A stretch of 55,594 nucleotides of DNA from Pseudomonas nabeulensis (GCF_004682045.1 NZ_QUZT01000047.1:1-55594), one strand, 5' to 3'. Positions 26,168 to 36,435 are shown, counted from the first letter of the stretch. Notes: generated from the sequence alone by a model not told the origin. Program-made: numbers and translations.

Positions 26168-27751
26168 TTACATCTTGTTGAACAGGCTCAACTGGGAGAT
26201 TTTCACGAACGCCAGTTGCGAGGCTTGCAGCATGGTTTGTTGCAGACTCAGGTTGATCGAGGCTTCCGCCAGATCGATATTGCCCAAGTCGTTCATGGTC
26301 GAGTCATTGGCGATGCCCAGACTGGAGTTTTGATCAGCCTGTGTATCCAAAGCCTTACCACGCGCGCCGATTGAACCGCGCACCTGGTCGATCTGGATTT
26401 TGGAGTTGGCCAGGTTGCCGATGGACCGAGCGACCACGTCCTTGAGCTCCTTCTGCGCGGCAGGGTTGCCGTCTGCCGGTGTCTCAAGGACTTTGCGCAG
26501 GTGGCTCAGGGTGTCGAGGACGTTTTCGTTCTTGCTGCTGGTGGCGCCGATCGTGAAGGAATCACCTTCTGCCGGATCGGAAGTCACGCCATATTCAACG
26601 CCTGCGACCGTAATCGAGGTAGCACCTGTGGCCAGGGTATCACTGGCGATGGCCTTGCTGTCCGCCGTGTACGGCTGCGCGTAGACGTTATACGCTCCGC
26701 CCGCACCGAACTTGACGACAACGCCGGAGTTGGGAAAGGTGCTGGCGTAGGCCGCCTGGTCAGTCACCGCACCACCGGTCAGTTGCGCCGTACTCGCGTT
26801 GCTGGGTGTACGCGAAACGCTGAAGGCGTCCGGCTTGAGCGCCAGGGTGAACTCGCGATCCTTCACCAGATCATCCGATGGCGTGCCAGGCAGCACGCCT
26901 TCGCCCAGGTTGAAACCGATATCGAACTTGACCCCGCGCAGATTGACGGTCGAAGCGCCTTCCTTGGTGGCGTCAAAGGTACCGTTGCCCTGAATCTCGG
27001 AGGTGACGTCCTTACCGGTGCTGTCGGTCACGGTGTACTGGGTGCTGCTGATGAATTTCAGCGAATACGGCTGGCCGCTGGCAAAGCTGCTGGTGGTACC
27101 GGCAGTAATCAGCCCGGCGGACACTGTGACCTTGTAATCATCGACGTCAGGCGGGGTGAGTACGCGCGTTGTTTGAGTGCGCCCTGTATTGCCCGAACCT
27201 TCGAGGATGGTTTTCGCGGTATCACCCATCGACATCGACAGGTTTTCGGCCACCCTCAAGGTTAAAGGTGTCTCATCCCCTTGGTAGGTGTAGGTGCCAT
27301 CGTTGTTCAGGGAGTAAGGCGGTGTGTCCGTCTTGCTGCCGGAGAACATGTAGTTACCATTGGCATCCTTGGTGTTGAGCAACGCCAGCACTTGATCCTG
27401 GATCGCGCCAATGGTGTCGGCATGCGCCTTGCGGTCGGCATCACTGATGCCGATGTTACCGGCAGCCAAGGCCACTTCACTGGCCTTTTGCAATGCATCC
27501 TGGATACCGCTCAGCACGCTCTCTTCAGAAGCGAACGCGTTTTTCAACGTGGAAATATTGCCATTGGACTGAGCCAGCATATCTTTCTGCTGCTGCAGCA
27601 TCAGCAAACGCGCCGCCGCCACCGGATCATCCCCTGCCGTTTGCACACGCACGCCGGAGGTGGTCTGTTCCTGGGCCTTGATCAGGCTGGAATAGTTCGA
27701 TTGATACTTGGCAGTACTGGATTCGAAATATTGCTGTGTAGAAATACGCAT
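26168..27751 (-). CDS. flgL: Hook-filament junction protein FlgL (HAP3)
   Basis: 527 residues. It has a flagellin-like N-terminus (MRISTQQYFESSTAKYQ) and C-terminus (LAEASINLSLQQTMLQASQLAF) with a long variable centre. It is longer than enterobacterial FlgL, as usual in pseudomonads. It forms the second junction layer between hook and filament. It lies 14 bp after flgK, last gene of the flgFGHIJKL run. Confidence 0.96.
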   Translation of the reverse strand: MRISTQQYFESSTAKYQSNYSSLIKAQEQTTSGVRVQTAGDDPVAAARLLMLQQQKDMLAQSNGNISTLKNAFASEESVLSGIQDALQKASEVALAAGNIGISDADRKAHADTIGAIQDQVLALLNTKDANGNYMFSGSKTDTPPYSLNNDGTYTYQGDETPLTLRVAENLSMSMGDTAKTILEGSGNTGRTQTTRVLTPPDVDDYKVTVSAGLITAGTTSSFASGQPYSLKFISSTQYTVTDSTGKDVTSEIQGNGTFDATKEGASTVNLRGVKFDIGFNLGEGVLPGTPSDDLVKDREFTLALKPDAFSVSRTPSNASTAQLTGGAVTDQAAYASTFPNSGVVVKFGAGGAYNVYAQPYTADSKAIASDTLATGATSITVAGVEYGVTSDPAEGDSFTIGATSSKNENVLDTLSHLRKVLETPADGNPAAQKELKDVVARSIGNLANSKIQIDQVRGSIGARGKALDTQADQNSSLGIANDSTMNDLGNIDLAEASINLSLQQTMLQASQLAFVKISQLSLFNKM

Positions 27752-27765
27752 CGTCCCAGACTCCC

Positions 27766-29814
27766 TTAAAGGCTATTGATCAGTGTGCTGAAGGTTTCTT
27801 GCGCGGCCTTGATGATCTGCGACGACGCGGTGTAGTACTGCTGGAACTTGATCATGTCGCCCGCTTCGTCATCCAGGTTGACCCCGGACACCGAGCCGAG
27901 CGCTTCTTTGTTGGCGGCCAGCAGCGCACCGGTCGCTGCAACATCAACGCCGGACTGACTGGCCTTGGCGCCCACTTGGGAGACCAGGCGGCTGTTGGCC
28001 CCAACCAGGCTTACGCCGGTATTGCCATCCCCCAGGCCAACCGTGGCTTTGGTCTGCAAGTCGAGCAACTGCTGGGCATTACGCCCGTCGGACTTGCCGC
28101 CGCTGTTAAACGAAAACGTGGTGCTGTCACCGCCGGCCGGCGAACCATTGACGGTGGTGTCGAAGCTGAACCCGGAGCCCGGAATAGGCGTCCCCGTGGC
28201 GTCCAGTTCGGGCACATTGATGGTCACTTTATTGCCCTGCCCCGGAACGATGGTGCCGGTGCCGATCGACTTACCCTGGGCGTTGCTGATCGTGTACGAC
28301 TGCGTACCGTCAGCCGCTGGCGCAGAAAACACCATTTTCACGGGCATCAGACCTTCGATATCCGCCCGTAGCTTGGCCGAGTCGGCGCCGCCATGGATGT
28401 CCACCGGGTTGGTCAGGGACGGCTGGGTAAACGTGCCAGTGCCGGTGTTGGTCTTGCTGCTGTCACCGGCCAACGCACCGGCAAAGGCCAGCTTGTTGGC
28501 ATCCACCAAGTCCACACCAATAGCACTGGCGCCGTTGGCGGTAGGGCTGACCTTGAAGCTGTCGCCAAAGCCCATCGGCCCTTTGCCATCGAGCGACAGG
28601 GTCACACCGTCGAACGAGGGCGGCGCGGTGGTGGAAGTGATATCAAAGTTGCCCATGGCTTTGCCATCCGAACGCACCACCGTGATGATGTTCGGGTTGG
28701 TCTTGTCGGTGAAGGTGACCTTGTAGTCATAGGTGGTCAGCTTGCTGCTGTCGTCGATCGTCACGTTCAGGTTGCCGGAGCCCGCGCTGTTACCCGACGC
28801 CCCTTGGCTGCGCGAGGCGATGGCGATGGCGCTGTTGACGTCCTTGAACAACGAGGTGCCGAAATCACCATTCAGGTCCAGGCCCTGGCCCAGTTGGTTG
28901 TTAATCGTGTCCGCCGTCGCAATGGCCAGGCGGCCCAGCTCATTGATGGCCGGCATCAACGCATCGCTGCGATAACGCAGGAGGCCGCCGATGCTGCCAC
29001 CGCTGATCACCGAACCCAAGTCCAGACTGGTGTTGTTCACATTCAGCTGGATGGTGTATTGGCTGTTATCGGTGCTGCTCGGTACGGCCGAGATCGTGTT
29101 GGAAATACCCCCTTCCACCAGCGGTTGACCCGTACCGGTAGTCACGGTGAATTGACCATTTTTTTCAGTAGCGGTGACGCCAATCAGCTCATTGAGCGAG
29201 CGCACGGCCTCGTTGCGCGAGTCCAGCAGGTTGGCCGGCGCGGAGCTCGCCGAGCCCTGAGCCTGGACAATCTGCTTGTTGAGGGCAGCAATCGAGGAGG
29301 TCAGTTGATTGACCTGATCACTCATGGTGCTCAACTGGCTATTGATGGTTTCTTTCTGCTGGGTCAGCTGTGTCGAAATCGAATTGAAACGACTGCTCAG
29401 GGTCTGGGCATTGGCCACCAGCAGTTGCCGGGCAGACAGGTCACTCGGGTTGGAGGACGCGGTCTGCAAGGTGGCAAAGAACGCGCTGAGCGCCGACGAC
29501 ATGCCGGTGGTCTTGTCCGACAAGAGCTTGTCCACGGCGCCGATCTGGCCCTGATAGGTATTGGCGTCGGCACTCAACGACGTGCTGTTCTGGTACGCCG
29601 TGTCCAGGTACTCGTTGTACACCCGACGCACATCCGCCAGGGTGGTGCCACTGCCGATGAATACGCCGCCAAACTGATTCGACGCGCTGGCGGTCTGACT
29701 GCTCTGCTGGCGCGAGTACCCTGGGGTATTAACGTTGGCAATGTTGTTACTCAAGACCGACAACGATCCTTGAGCGGCGTTAAGCCCCGACATCCCGATA
29801 CTGAGCAAACTCAT
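27766..29814 (-). CDS. flgK: Hook-associated protein FlgK (HAP1)
   Basis: 682 residues. The N-terminus (SLLSIGMSGLNAAQGSLSV; NNIANVNTPGYSRQ) carries the rod/hook family signature. The C-terminus (GVNLDDEAGDMIKFQQYYTA) is the typical FlgK end. It joins hook to FlgL. It lies 10 bp downstream of flgJ. Confidence 0.98.
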   Translation of the reverse strand: MSLLSIGMSGLNAAQGSLSVLSNNIANVNTPGYSRQQSSQTASASNQFGGVFIGSGTTLADVRRVYNEYLDTAYQNSTSLSADANTYQGQIGAVDKLLSDKTTGMSSALSAFFATLQTASSNPSDLSARQLLVANAQTLSSRFNSISTQLTQQKETINSQLSTMSDQVNQLTSSIAALNKQIVQAQGSASSAPANLLDSRNEAVRSLNELIGVTATEKNGQFTVTTGTGQPLVEGGISNTISAVPSSTDNSQYTIQLNVNNTSLDLGSVISGGSIGGLLRYRSDALMPAINELGRLAIATADTINNQLGQGLDLNGDFGTSLFKDVNSAIAIASRSQGASGNSAGSGNLNVTIDDSSKLTTYDYKVTFTDKTNPNIITVVRSDGKAMGNFDITSTTAPPSFDGVTLSLDGKGPMGFGDSFKVSPTANGASAIGVDLVDANKLAFAGALAGDSSKTNTGTGTFTQPSLTNPVDIHGGADSAKLRADIEGLMPVKMVFSAPAADGTQSYTISNAQGKSIGTGTIVPGQGNKVTINVPELDATGTPIPGSGFSFDTTVNGSPAGGDSTTFSFNSGGKSDGRNAQQLLDLQTKATVGLGDGNTGVSLVGANSRLVSQVGAKASQSGVDVAATGALLAANKEALGSVSGVNLDDEAGDMIKFQQYYTASSQIIKAAQETFSTLINSL

Positions 29815-29824
29815 GGTTCAGACC

Positions 29825-31084
29825 TTATAAATGTGTGGTTGCGCCAGCGGCAGCGTAGTTCTGGTAACTGTTCATGGTTTTTGCGATCTGCGAAATCTTG
29901 CTGGCATAGTCCGGGTCAGTTGCGTAACCGGCTTTTTGCAACTCGCGTACAAACTGTTCCGGGTTGTCGGCCGATTTCACAACTTCTTTATAGCGATCAT
30001 TGCTTTGCAGCAATGTCACCAGGTCGTGGAAGCTGTCCTGGTAGGAGCTGTAGGAACGGAACTGCGCCGTTTCCTTGACCATCGCTCCATCACGGAACTC
30101 GCTGGTGATTGCACGCGCTTGACCGCCCTGCCAGCTCTGGCCGGCCTTGATGCCGAACAGGTTGTGGCTGCTGCTGCCGTCTTCGGCGCGCATCACCGAT
30201 TTGCCCCAGCCGGTTTCCAACGCAGCTTGGGCCACCAGGTATTTCGGATCGACACCAATGCGTGCGGCGGCGGCCTTGGCCATCGGCAACATGGTGGCGA
30301 CAAATTCATCCTGTGAGCTGAACGCTTTTTTCGCCGGTGCCAACGGTGGCTGGGCCACAGCGCGGCCATACACCTGCATGCGGTCATTGCGTACGGCAAC
30401 GCTGCGGGCGGTGCTGTTGACCACGTTGTCTTCGGCAGCGCTGTTACGCAGTGGCGCAGACTTGGCAACGGTGGTGGCATCGGTGCTCGGCACGATGCCC
30501 GCCAGCAGGCGGTCGGTCAGCTTGCTCGGCAACGAAATACGGCGCTGGTTCATCAGCTCCATATCATTGGCATGGGCGCTGGCGCCTTCGGGCACTGCCA
30601 CGCGGTAGGCCCACAGCGGACGCTGGCCATTGGAGCGGCCCAGCGGACCTTCGGCCTGGGTGCCGGCGGCAATTTCCGTCGGCACTGCAACCTTCTTCTC
30701 AGGCTCAGCCGCCGCCGGCCCCTGCAAGGTGGCGGCCTGGGCCTCCACCGGCTTGTTCTTCTGCATCTGGCGCATCAGCACGTCGGCCAGGCCGATACCA
30801 CCGCCTTCGCGGGACATCGAGACCGCCAGTTGCTGGTCGTACATTTCCTGGTACTGCTTGGCCGCCGGCGTGTTCATCGGGTTGTCTTTGCCCAGCGCCT
30901 CGGTGGCCGAGCGCATCGACTTGAGCATCTCGCTCAAGAACAACGATTCGAACTCCTGCGCGACCTTGCGCATGTTGCCTTCGCTGTTCTTGTCGTCGCC
31001 GACCTTGAGCTGGTTAAGCCGGTTCAAGTCGGAGTAAGACCCCGAGTCCGCCGTGCTGCTGATACCGCTCTTGCGCATATCCAT
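29825..31084 (-). CDS. flgJ: Flagellar rod cap and peptidoglycan hydrolase FlgJ
   Basis: About 419 residues. It has an N-terminal rod-scaffold domain (EFESLFLSEMLKSMRSATE; MYDQQLAVSMSREGGGIGLADVL), a linker, and a C-terminal glucosaminidase domain with the presumed catalytic Glu in AQAALETGWGKS. Three in-frame ATGs lie within five codons. MDMRK was chosen because TGAGG sits about 8 nt upstream; using the first ATG would leave only 2 nt. It is dual-function as in enterobacteria. Confidence 0.95.
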   Translation of the reverse strand: MDMRKSGISSTADSGSYSDLNRLNQLKVGDDKNSEGNMRKVAQEFESLFLSEMLKSMRSATEALGKDNPMNTPAAKQYQEMYDQQLAVSMSREGGGIGLADVLMRQMQKNKPVEAQAATLQGPAAAEPEKKVAVPTEIAAGTQAEGPLGRSNGQRPLWAYRVAVPEGASAHANDMELMNQRRISLPSKLTDRLLAGIVPSTDATTVAKSAPLRNSAAEDNVVNSTARSVAVRNDRMQVYGRAVAQPPLAPAKKAFSSQDEFVATMLPMAKAAAARIGVDPKYLVAQAALETGWGKSVMRAEDGSSSHNLFGIKAGQSWQGGQARAITSEFRDGAMVKETAQFRSYSSYQDSFHDLVTLLQSNDRYKEVVKSADNPEQFVRELQKAGYATDPDYASKISQIAKTMNSYQNYAAAGATTHL

Positions 31085-31094
31085 GGCCATGGCC

Positions 31095-32210
31095 TCAGAT
31101 CACGATCAGGTCGGCTTGCAAGGCGCCGGCCTGTTTCAGCGCTTCAAGGATCGCCATCAAGTCGCCGGGCGCTGCGCCCACCTGGTTCACCGCGCGGACA
31201 ATTTCATCCAGGGTGGTGCCGGGGCCGAATTTGAACATCGGCTTGGCTTCTTGTTGAGCGTTGACTTTGGAACGTGGCACCACCGCCGTCTGACCGTTGG
31301 AGAACGCCCCCGGCTGGCTGACGATCGGGTCTTCGGTGATGGTCACGGTCAGGCTGCCGTGGGTCACCGCCGCGGGCGAGACCTTGACGTTCTGGCCGAT
31401 CACAATGGTGCCGGTGCGCGAGTTGATGATGACTTTGGCCACGGCCTGGCCCGGGTCGACTTCAAGGTTTTCCAGGATCGACAGGTAGTCCACGCGCTGG
31501 CTGGGGTCCAGCGGTGCAGTGACGCGGATCGAACCACCGTCGATGGCCTGGGCCACGCCAGGGCCGAGCATGTCGTTGATCTTGTCGACCACGCGCTTGG
31601 CGGTGGTGAAGTCGGAACGGTTGAGGTTCAGGGTCAGGCTGTTGCCCTGGTTGAAACCGCTCGGCACGGTGCGTTCAACCGTGGCGCCACCCGGGATACG
31701 CCCGGCGGATGGCACGTTGACGGTGATCTTTGAACCGTCGCGACCTTCGGCGTCAAAACCGCCCACCACCAGGTTGCCCTGGGCGATGGCGTAGACGTTG
31801 CCGTCGATACCTTTAAGCGGTGTCATCAACAAGGTGCCGCCGCGCAGGCTTTTCGAGTTACCGATGGACGACACGGTGATGTCCACCACCTGGCCCGGTT
31901 TGGAGAACGCCGGCAAGTCGGCGCTGATCGATACCGCCGCCACGTTTTTCAGCTGCACGTTGCCCGAACCCGCCGGCACCTTGATGCCGAACTGCGAGAG
32001 CATGTTGTTGAAGGTCTGCAGGGTGAACGGGGTCTGGGTGGTCTGGTCACCCGTGCCGTTGAGCCCCACCACCAGGCCATAGCCGATCAACTGGTTGGAA
32101 CGCACGCCGGAGATGCTGGCGATGTCTTTCAGGCGCTCGGCCTGGGCGACGGCGCTCAAGGACAGCAAGAGTGCCGCTGCCATCAGCTGTTTGAGTTTCA
32201 AAGTGGCCAC
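31095..32210 (-). CDS. flgI: Flagellar P-ring protein FlgI
   Basis: 371 residues with a Sec signal peptide (about 1-24, ending AQA) and family sequences DIASISGVRSNQLIGYGLVV and GLNGTGDQT near the mature start. It forms the peptidoglycan ring bushing. The start immediately follows the flgH stop. Confidence 0.98.
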   Translation of the reverse strand: MATLKLKQLMAAALLLSLSAVAQAERLKDIASISGVRSNQLIGYGLVVGLNGTGDQTTQTPFTLQTFNNMLSQFGIKVPAGSGNVQLKNVAAVSISADLPAFSKPGQVVDITVSSIGNSKSLRGGTLLMTPLKGIDGNVYAIAQGNLVVGGFDAEGRDGSKITVNVPSAGRIPGGATVERTVPSGFNQGNSLTLNLNRSDFTTAKRVVDKINDMLGPGVAQAIDGGSIRVTAPLDPSQRVDYLSILENLEVDPGQAVAKVIINSRTGTIVIGQNVKVSPAAVTHGSLTVTITEDPIVSQPGAFSNGQTAVVPRSKVNAQQEAKPMFKFGPGTTLDEIVRAVNQVGAAPGDLMAILEALKQAGALQADLIVI

Positions 32211-32906
32211 CTAGAAAGGGAACAGCGGGCTAAGGAAGAAACGGTCGAACCAGCCCGGCTGGCTCGCATCAGCAAACGAACCCGTACCCGAGTAGGTGAT
32301 GCGTGCATCGGCAATGCGCGTGGACGGCACGGTGTTGTCGGTGGCGATGTCATCGGCGCGAACCATGCCGGCGATGCGCACCAGTTCGTCACCGGTGTTG
32401 AGGGTCATCCACTTCTCACCGCGTACGGCGATGATGCCGTTGGGCAGCACATCGGCCACGGTCACGGTGATCGAGCCGGTCAAGGTGTTGCCTTGCGCCG
32501 CCGCACTCTTGCCGTTGGTGGCACGGTCGCCGCTGTAGCCCACGTCCAGGCTCAGGTCGCCGCTGCCCAGCGGGTTATTGGTGTTGGGCACGCCGCCGAA
32601 CAGCGAGGTCAGGCCGATCCCGGTCTTGCTGGTCTTGCCGATCTGCGAGTTGGCGTTCTTGCTGGCCTGGGTCTTCTCGTTCAGGGTGATGGTGATGATG
32701 TCACCGACCCGGAACGCCTTGCGGTCGCTGTACAGGTTCTGTTCGAAACCGGCCTGGTAGATCGAGCCATTGTTGGCCGCCGCCGGCAACGGTGTGCGTG
32801 GCAACACCGGCGCGTAGTACGGGTCATTGGGCTTTGGCGTCGGGGCGACACAGCCCGCGAGCACGGTGATCCCACTCAATGCCAAGACAGAAACAAAGCG
32901 ATTCAT
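32211..32906 (-). CDS. flgH: Flagellar L-ring lipoprotein FlgH
   Basis: 231 residues. The signal peptide ends in the lipobox LAGC (Cys near residue 18), so it is an outer-membrane lipoprotein. The FlgH core is present (VGDIITITLNEKTQASKNA; GIIAVRGEKWMTLN). The start MNRFVSVLAL was chosen over an upstream ATG that adds 11 residues ahead of the signal peptide. Confidence 0.97.
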   Translation of the reverse strand: MNRFVSVLALSGITVLAGCVAPTPKPNDPYYAPVLPRTPLPAAANNGSIYQAGFEQNLYSDRKAFRVGDIITITLNEKTQASKNANSQIGKTSKTGIGLTSLFGGVPNTNNPLGSGDLSLDVGYSGDRATNGKSAAAQGNTLTGSITVTVADVLPNGIIAVRGEKWMTLNTGDELVRIAGMVRADDIATDNTVPSTRIADARITYSGTGSFADASQPGWFDRFFLSPLFPF

Positions 32907-32958
32907 GACCCTTACCTCACGGTGTTGCAGGCGCCTCATGAGCGCCCCATAGACTTGA

Positions 32959-33744
32959 TTACAGATTCTGCGTAACGAACGAAAGCATCTGGTCGGCGGT
33001 GGAAATCACCTTGGAGTTCATCTCGTAGGCGCGCTGAGTGGTGATCATGTTGACCATCTCTTCAACGGTGCTCACGTTGGAGGTTTCCAGGGTGCTTTGC
33101 AGCGTGGTGCCGAAACCGTTCAGGCCTGGGGTGCCGATTTGCGGCGCGCCGCTCGAAGCGGTTTCCAGGAACAGGTTGTTGCCCATCGCCTGCAGGCCGG
33201 CCGGGTTGATGAAGTCGGCGGTTTGCAGGTTGCCGATCACTTGGGACGCCGGGTTACCGGCCACGGTGATCGACACGGTGCCGTCGTTGCCGACGGTGAA
33301 GGTCTTGGCATCGGCTGGAACCACTACAGCCGGCTCCAGGGCGAAACCGTTGGCAGTGACGATCTGGCCGTTGGAGTCCAGGTGGAAGGTACCGTCACGG
33401 GTGTAGGACGTGGTGCCATCCGGTTGCAGGATCTGGAAGAAGCCACGGCCGTTGATGGCCATGTCCAGCGGCTGGCCGGTTTGCTGCAGGTTACCGGCGC
33501 TGAAGTTCTTCTGGGTGCCGACGATCTGTACACCGGTACCCAATTGCAGGCCCGACGGCAGTTCGCTGTCCTGGGTCGACTGGGCGCCCGGCTGCTTCTT
33601 GATCTGATAGAGCAAGTCCTGGAACTCGGCGCGGTCACGTTTGAAACCCGTGGTCGATACGTTGGCCAAGTTGTTGGAAATGGTGGTCAGGTTGGTGTCC
33701 TGGGCGGACAGACCGGTTTTGGCAACCCATAGAGCCGGAAGCAT
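32959..33744 (-). CDS. flgG: Flagellar distal rod protein FlgG
   Basis: 261 residues, the exact family size. N-terminus MLPALWVAKTGLSAQDTNLT with NNLANVSTTGFKRDRAEFQD, C-terminus VSTVEEMVNMITTQRAYEMN. It builds the distal rod. It follows flgF by 58 bp. Confidence 0.98.
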   Translation of the reverse strand: MLPALWVAKTGLSAQDTNLTTISNNLANVSTTGFKRDRAEFQDLLYQIKKQPGAQSTQDSELPSGLQLGTGVQIVGTQKNFSAGNLQQTGQPLDMAINGRGFFQILQPDGTTSYTRDGTFHLDSNGQIVTANGFALEPAVVVPADAKTFTVGNDGTVSITVAGNPASQVIGNLQTADFINPAGLQAMGNNLFLETASSGAPQIGTPGLNGFGTTLQSTLETSNVSTVEEMVNMITTQRAYEMNSKVISTADQMLSFVTQNL

Positions 33745-33802
33745 GCTGTTCTCCTTCGTGCGCCTGTTTGTTGGCGCTGCGCCGCAAAATTAGTTAATGG
33801 GA

Positions 33803-34543
33803 TCAGCTCATCTGCATGACGCGGGTCATGGCCTGATCGTCTTCTTTAGCGCTGTTCATCATCTTGATGTGCAGCTCGAATTGTTTGGAGAGCGCCAGCA
33901 CCGCGGTCATTTCTTCCACGGCATTGACGTTGCTCGCCTGCAGGAAACCCGAGGTCAGCGTAACGTTCGCGTCAGCCTGGGCCGGCTGGCCATCCTTGGT
34001 GTGGATGGTGCCATCCAGGCCTTTATTCATATTCTTGAGGTCGGGCTGGACCAGCTTGATACGGTCCACTTCCGCCATCACCCGCGGGCCTTCGCCCATG
34101 GCGCGGATGCTGATGGTGCCGTCGGAGCCCACTTCGATTTTCTGCTGGGGCGGCACGGCAATCGGACCGCCATTGCCCATGATCGGCATGCCGTTGCCGG
34201 CCCGCAGTACGCCCAGTGCATCGACGTTCATGCTGGCGCTGCGCACGTAGGCTTCGCTGCCGTCCGGAGTCTGCACGGCCATCCAGCCGTTGCCGTTGAC
34301 GGCCACGTCCAGGTCACGACCGGTCTCGATCATCGCGCCGGGGGTGAAGTCGGTGGCCGGACGTTCGGTCATGGCAAACGCCCGCGCCGGAAAGCTGTCG
34401 CCGAACACCGGCATCGAACGCGCCTGCTCCAGGTCACGTTGAAAGCCGTTGGTGGAAATGTTCGCCAGGTTGTTGGCATGGGCCTTCTGCGCCAGAGCAT
34501 TCTGGCTGGCGCCGGTCATTGCCACATAAAGGTACTTGTCCAC
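33803..34543 (-). CDS. flgF: Flagellar proximal rod protein FlgF (GTG start)
   Basis: 246 residues. Rod-protein signature ANNLANISTNGFQRD and C-terminal EEMTAVLALSKQFELHIKMM. The start was chosen at GTG (encoding VDKYLYVAMTGASQN), because GAGGAAAGAGC precedes it and the family begins with this sequence. The ATG 12 codons upstream adds unrelated residues. It heads the flgFGHIJKL run. flgBCDE are absent, with phhR upstream where they stand in P. aeruginosa. Confidence 0.95.
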   Translation of the reverse strand: MDKYLYVAMTGASQNALAQKAHANNLANISTNGFQRDLEQARSMPVFGDSFPARAFAMTERPATDFTPGAMIETGRDLDVAVNGNGWMAVQTPDGSEAYVRSASMNVDALGVLRAGNGMPIMGNGGPIAVPPQQKIEVGSDGTISIRAMGEGPRVMAEVDRIKLVQPDLKNMNKGLDGTIHTKDGQPAQADANVTLTSGFLQASNVNAVEEMTAVLALSKQFELHIKMMNSAKEDDQAMTRVMQMS

Positions 34544-34598
34544 GCTCTTTCCTCTTTCTGACGGACGCTTGCCGCCCACCGCTGTACTGAGGAGGCTT

Positions 34599-34615
34599 AA
34601 GCAATTTGCGAACCA
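34599..34615 (-). promoter_or_regulatory. Candidate sigma-54 promoter of the flgF operon
   Basis: The minus strand reads TGGTTCGCAAATTGCTT. TTGCTT is perfect and GG-N10-GC spacing is kept, but the -24 box departs from TGGCAC. It lies 56 bp before the flgF GTG. The rest of this 329-bp gene-free stretch (34544-34872) holds only a REPIN. Confidence 0.55.
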
Positions 34616-34754
34616 ACTTTTGGAATTGAGGTAAAGACCAAGCAGAGCAAGGGTTTGCGGGCAGGTGACAGGAAATGGGCGCGGAGTAAGAGTCGAAAAA
34701 ACGGCGGACTACTGCCGCTGGCGGCAAACACCGGTCTTACCAGCGACAGAGATC

Positions 34755-34850
34755 AAATGTGGGAGGGGGCTTGCCCCCGATGGCAGTGTGTCAGGCAGTA
34801 CATCTGTAGCTGAAAGACCGCTATCGGGGGCAAGCCCCCTCCCACAGTTT
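34755..34850. repeat. REPIN between phhR and flgF
   Basis: Paired GI-type REP arms around a partly inverted spacer. The right arm has one change (CCCACAGTTT for CCCACATTT). It lies just past the phhR stop, so it is a likely 3' boundary of the phhR transcript. Confidence 0.87.
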
Positions 34851-34872
34851 TAACCCAGTTGCGTCATGGGAG

Positions 34873-36435
34873 TTATTTGTCGGTCTTGAGAATTTCGTAA
34901 TCGCGAAGTTTGTTGGCGATGGTGGTGTGAGACACCCCCAGCCGCTTACCCAACTGCCGACTACTCGGATGCTCGGCATACAAACTCTCCAACACCGCCT
35001 TCTCAAACCGCCCGACAATCGCCTCCAACCCGCCCTCCAGGGAAAAATCCCCCAGGGGCTGACGCACGCCATAGTCCGGCAAACGAATATGCTCGGCCTT
35101 GACCGTGCCGCCCTCGCACAACGACACGGCCTGGAACAATACGTTTTCCAACTGCCGCACATTGCCCGGCCAGTGGTAGTGGCTCAGGCGCTCCATCGCC
35201 GCCGGCGCCAGCTTGGGCAACGGGCAGCCAATCTGGCGACTGGCCTGGTCGAGAAAGTGCTCAACCAACGGCGCCAATCCGTCGAGGCATTCGCGCAGTG
35301 GCGGGATGTGCAGGGACAACACGTTGAGCCGGTGATAAAGGTCCTGGCGGAATTCGCCTCGGGCGCACAGTTCGGACAAGTCCACCTGGGTCGCGCAAAT
35401 GACCCGCACATCCAGGTACACCTCTTCATCGCTGCCGACACGCCGGAAGCACCCGTCCTGCAAAAAGCGCAGCAACTTCACCTGCAAGCGCGCGCTCATT
35501 TCCCCCACACCATCGAGAAACAACGTACCGCCCGCCGTCAGCTCCAGCAGCCCCAGCTTGCCTTCGGCGCGTGCGCCTTCAAAGGCGCCGGGGCCGTAGC
35601 CGAACAGCTCGGTCTCGGCCATCGACTCCGGCAAACCCGCACAGTTAAGCGCCATCAGCGGCGATTGCCCGCGTGGACTGGCCAGGTGGCAGGCCCGCGC
35701 CAGCAACTCTTTGCCGGTGCCGGTTTCGCCTTCTATTAATAGCGGCGCATCCAGCGGCGCCATGCGCCGGGCTTCGCGGACCACCGCCGCCATCACCCTG
35801 GAGCTTTGAAAGATGCTGTCAAACCCGCGCAGTTCCTGCTTGCGCACGTTGTAGATACGCTCACCCACGCGGTCGGCGCGGTGCAGGGTCAGCACGGCAC
35901 CGGCCATGGCTTCGCTGTCGTCGTGCTCGGAGGATTGCAGCGGCGCGATGTCCGCCAGGAATACGTCACCCTTGACCTTGACCCGCAGGCCGTTGATCCG
36001 CGATTTACTGGCACGCACCAGTTCCGGCAAATCGAAATCCTCGGCGTAGCGCGACAACGGAATCCCCGGCACCTCGTCGACCCGCACTCCAAGCAACTGC
36101 GCTGCCGCGCGGTTGGCGGCGACGATGGAACCGCCCATGTCGATGGACAGCACCGGAAACTCCAGGGCGCCAAGCAGGGCATTGAGCTCCATGTGCCGAC
36201 GCTCGCTGGGCATCAGCCCTACCCTTTTCACGCCAAACACCCCGGCAATCGCCTCGAACTGTGGGCGCAACGCCTGGAACTGCATATTCACCAGGTTCGG
36301 ACAGAACAGGTAGATCGCGTTGCCATGCTCGCCGCCGACCTCGCCCTTGGCGACGTTGACGCCGTACTCCACCAGCAGGTTGAGGATGTCCCGCAGGATG
36401 CCGATGCGGTTCTGGCAGTGCACTTTGATACGCAT
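34873..36435 (-). CDS. phhR: Aromatic amino acid regulator PhhR (TyrR family)
   Basis: 520 residues. ACT domain at the N-terminus (MRIKVHCQNRIGILRDILN), PAS (about 78-150), AAA+ (Walker A GETGTGKE) and a C-terminal Fis-type HTH (SSRQLGKRLGVSHTTIANKL). The sigma-54 contact loop GAFTGA is replaced by GAFEGA, as in sigma-70-acting TyrR-type proteins. An upstream in-frame ATG would add 77 residues, but the ACT start matches the family. It is divergent from phhABC, which it presumably activates in response to Phe or Tyr. Confidence 0.96.
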   Translation of the reverse strand: MRIKVHCQNRIGILRDILNLLVEYGVNVAKGEVGGEHGNAIYLFCPNLVNMQFQALRPQFEAIAGVFGVKRVGLMPSERRHMELNALLGALEFPVLSIDMGGSIVAANRAAAQLLGVRVDEVPGIPLSRYAEDFDLPELVRASKSRINGLRVKVKGDVFLADIAPLQSSEHDDSEAMAGAVLTLHRADRVGERIYNVRKQELRGFDSIFQSSRVMAAVVREARRMAPLDAPLLIEGETGTGKELLARACHLASPRGQSPLMALNCAGLPESMAETELFGYGPGAFEGARAEGKLGLLELTAGGTLFLDGVGEMSARLQVKLLRFLQDGCFRRVGSDEEVYLDVRVICATQVDLSELCARGEFRQDLYHRLNVLSLHIPPLRECLDGLAPLVEHFLDQASRQIGCPLPKLAPAAMERLSHYHWPGNVRQLENVLFQAVSLCEGGTVKAEHIRLPDYGVRQPLGDFSLEGGLEAIVGRFEKAVLESLYAEHPSSRQLGKRLGVSHTTIANKLRDYEILKTDK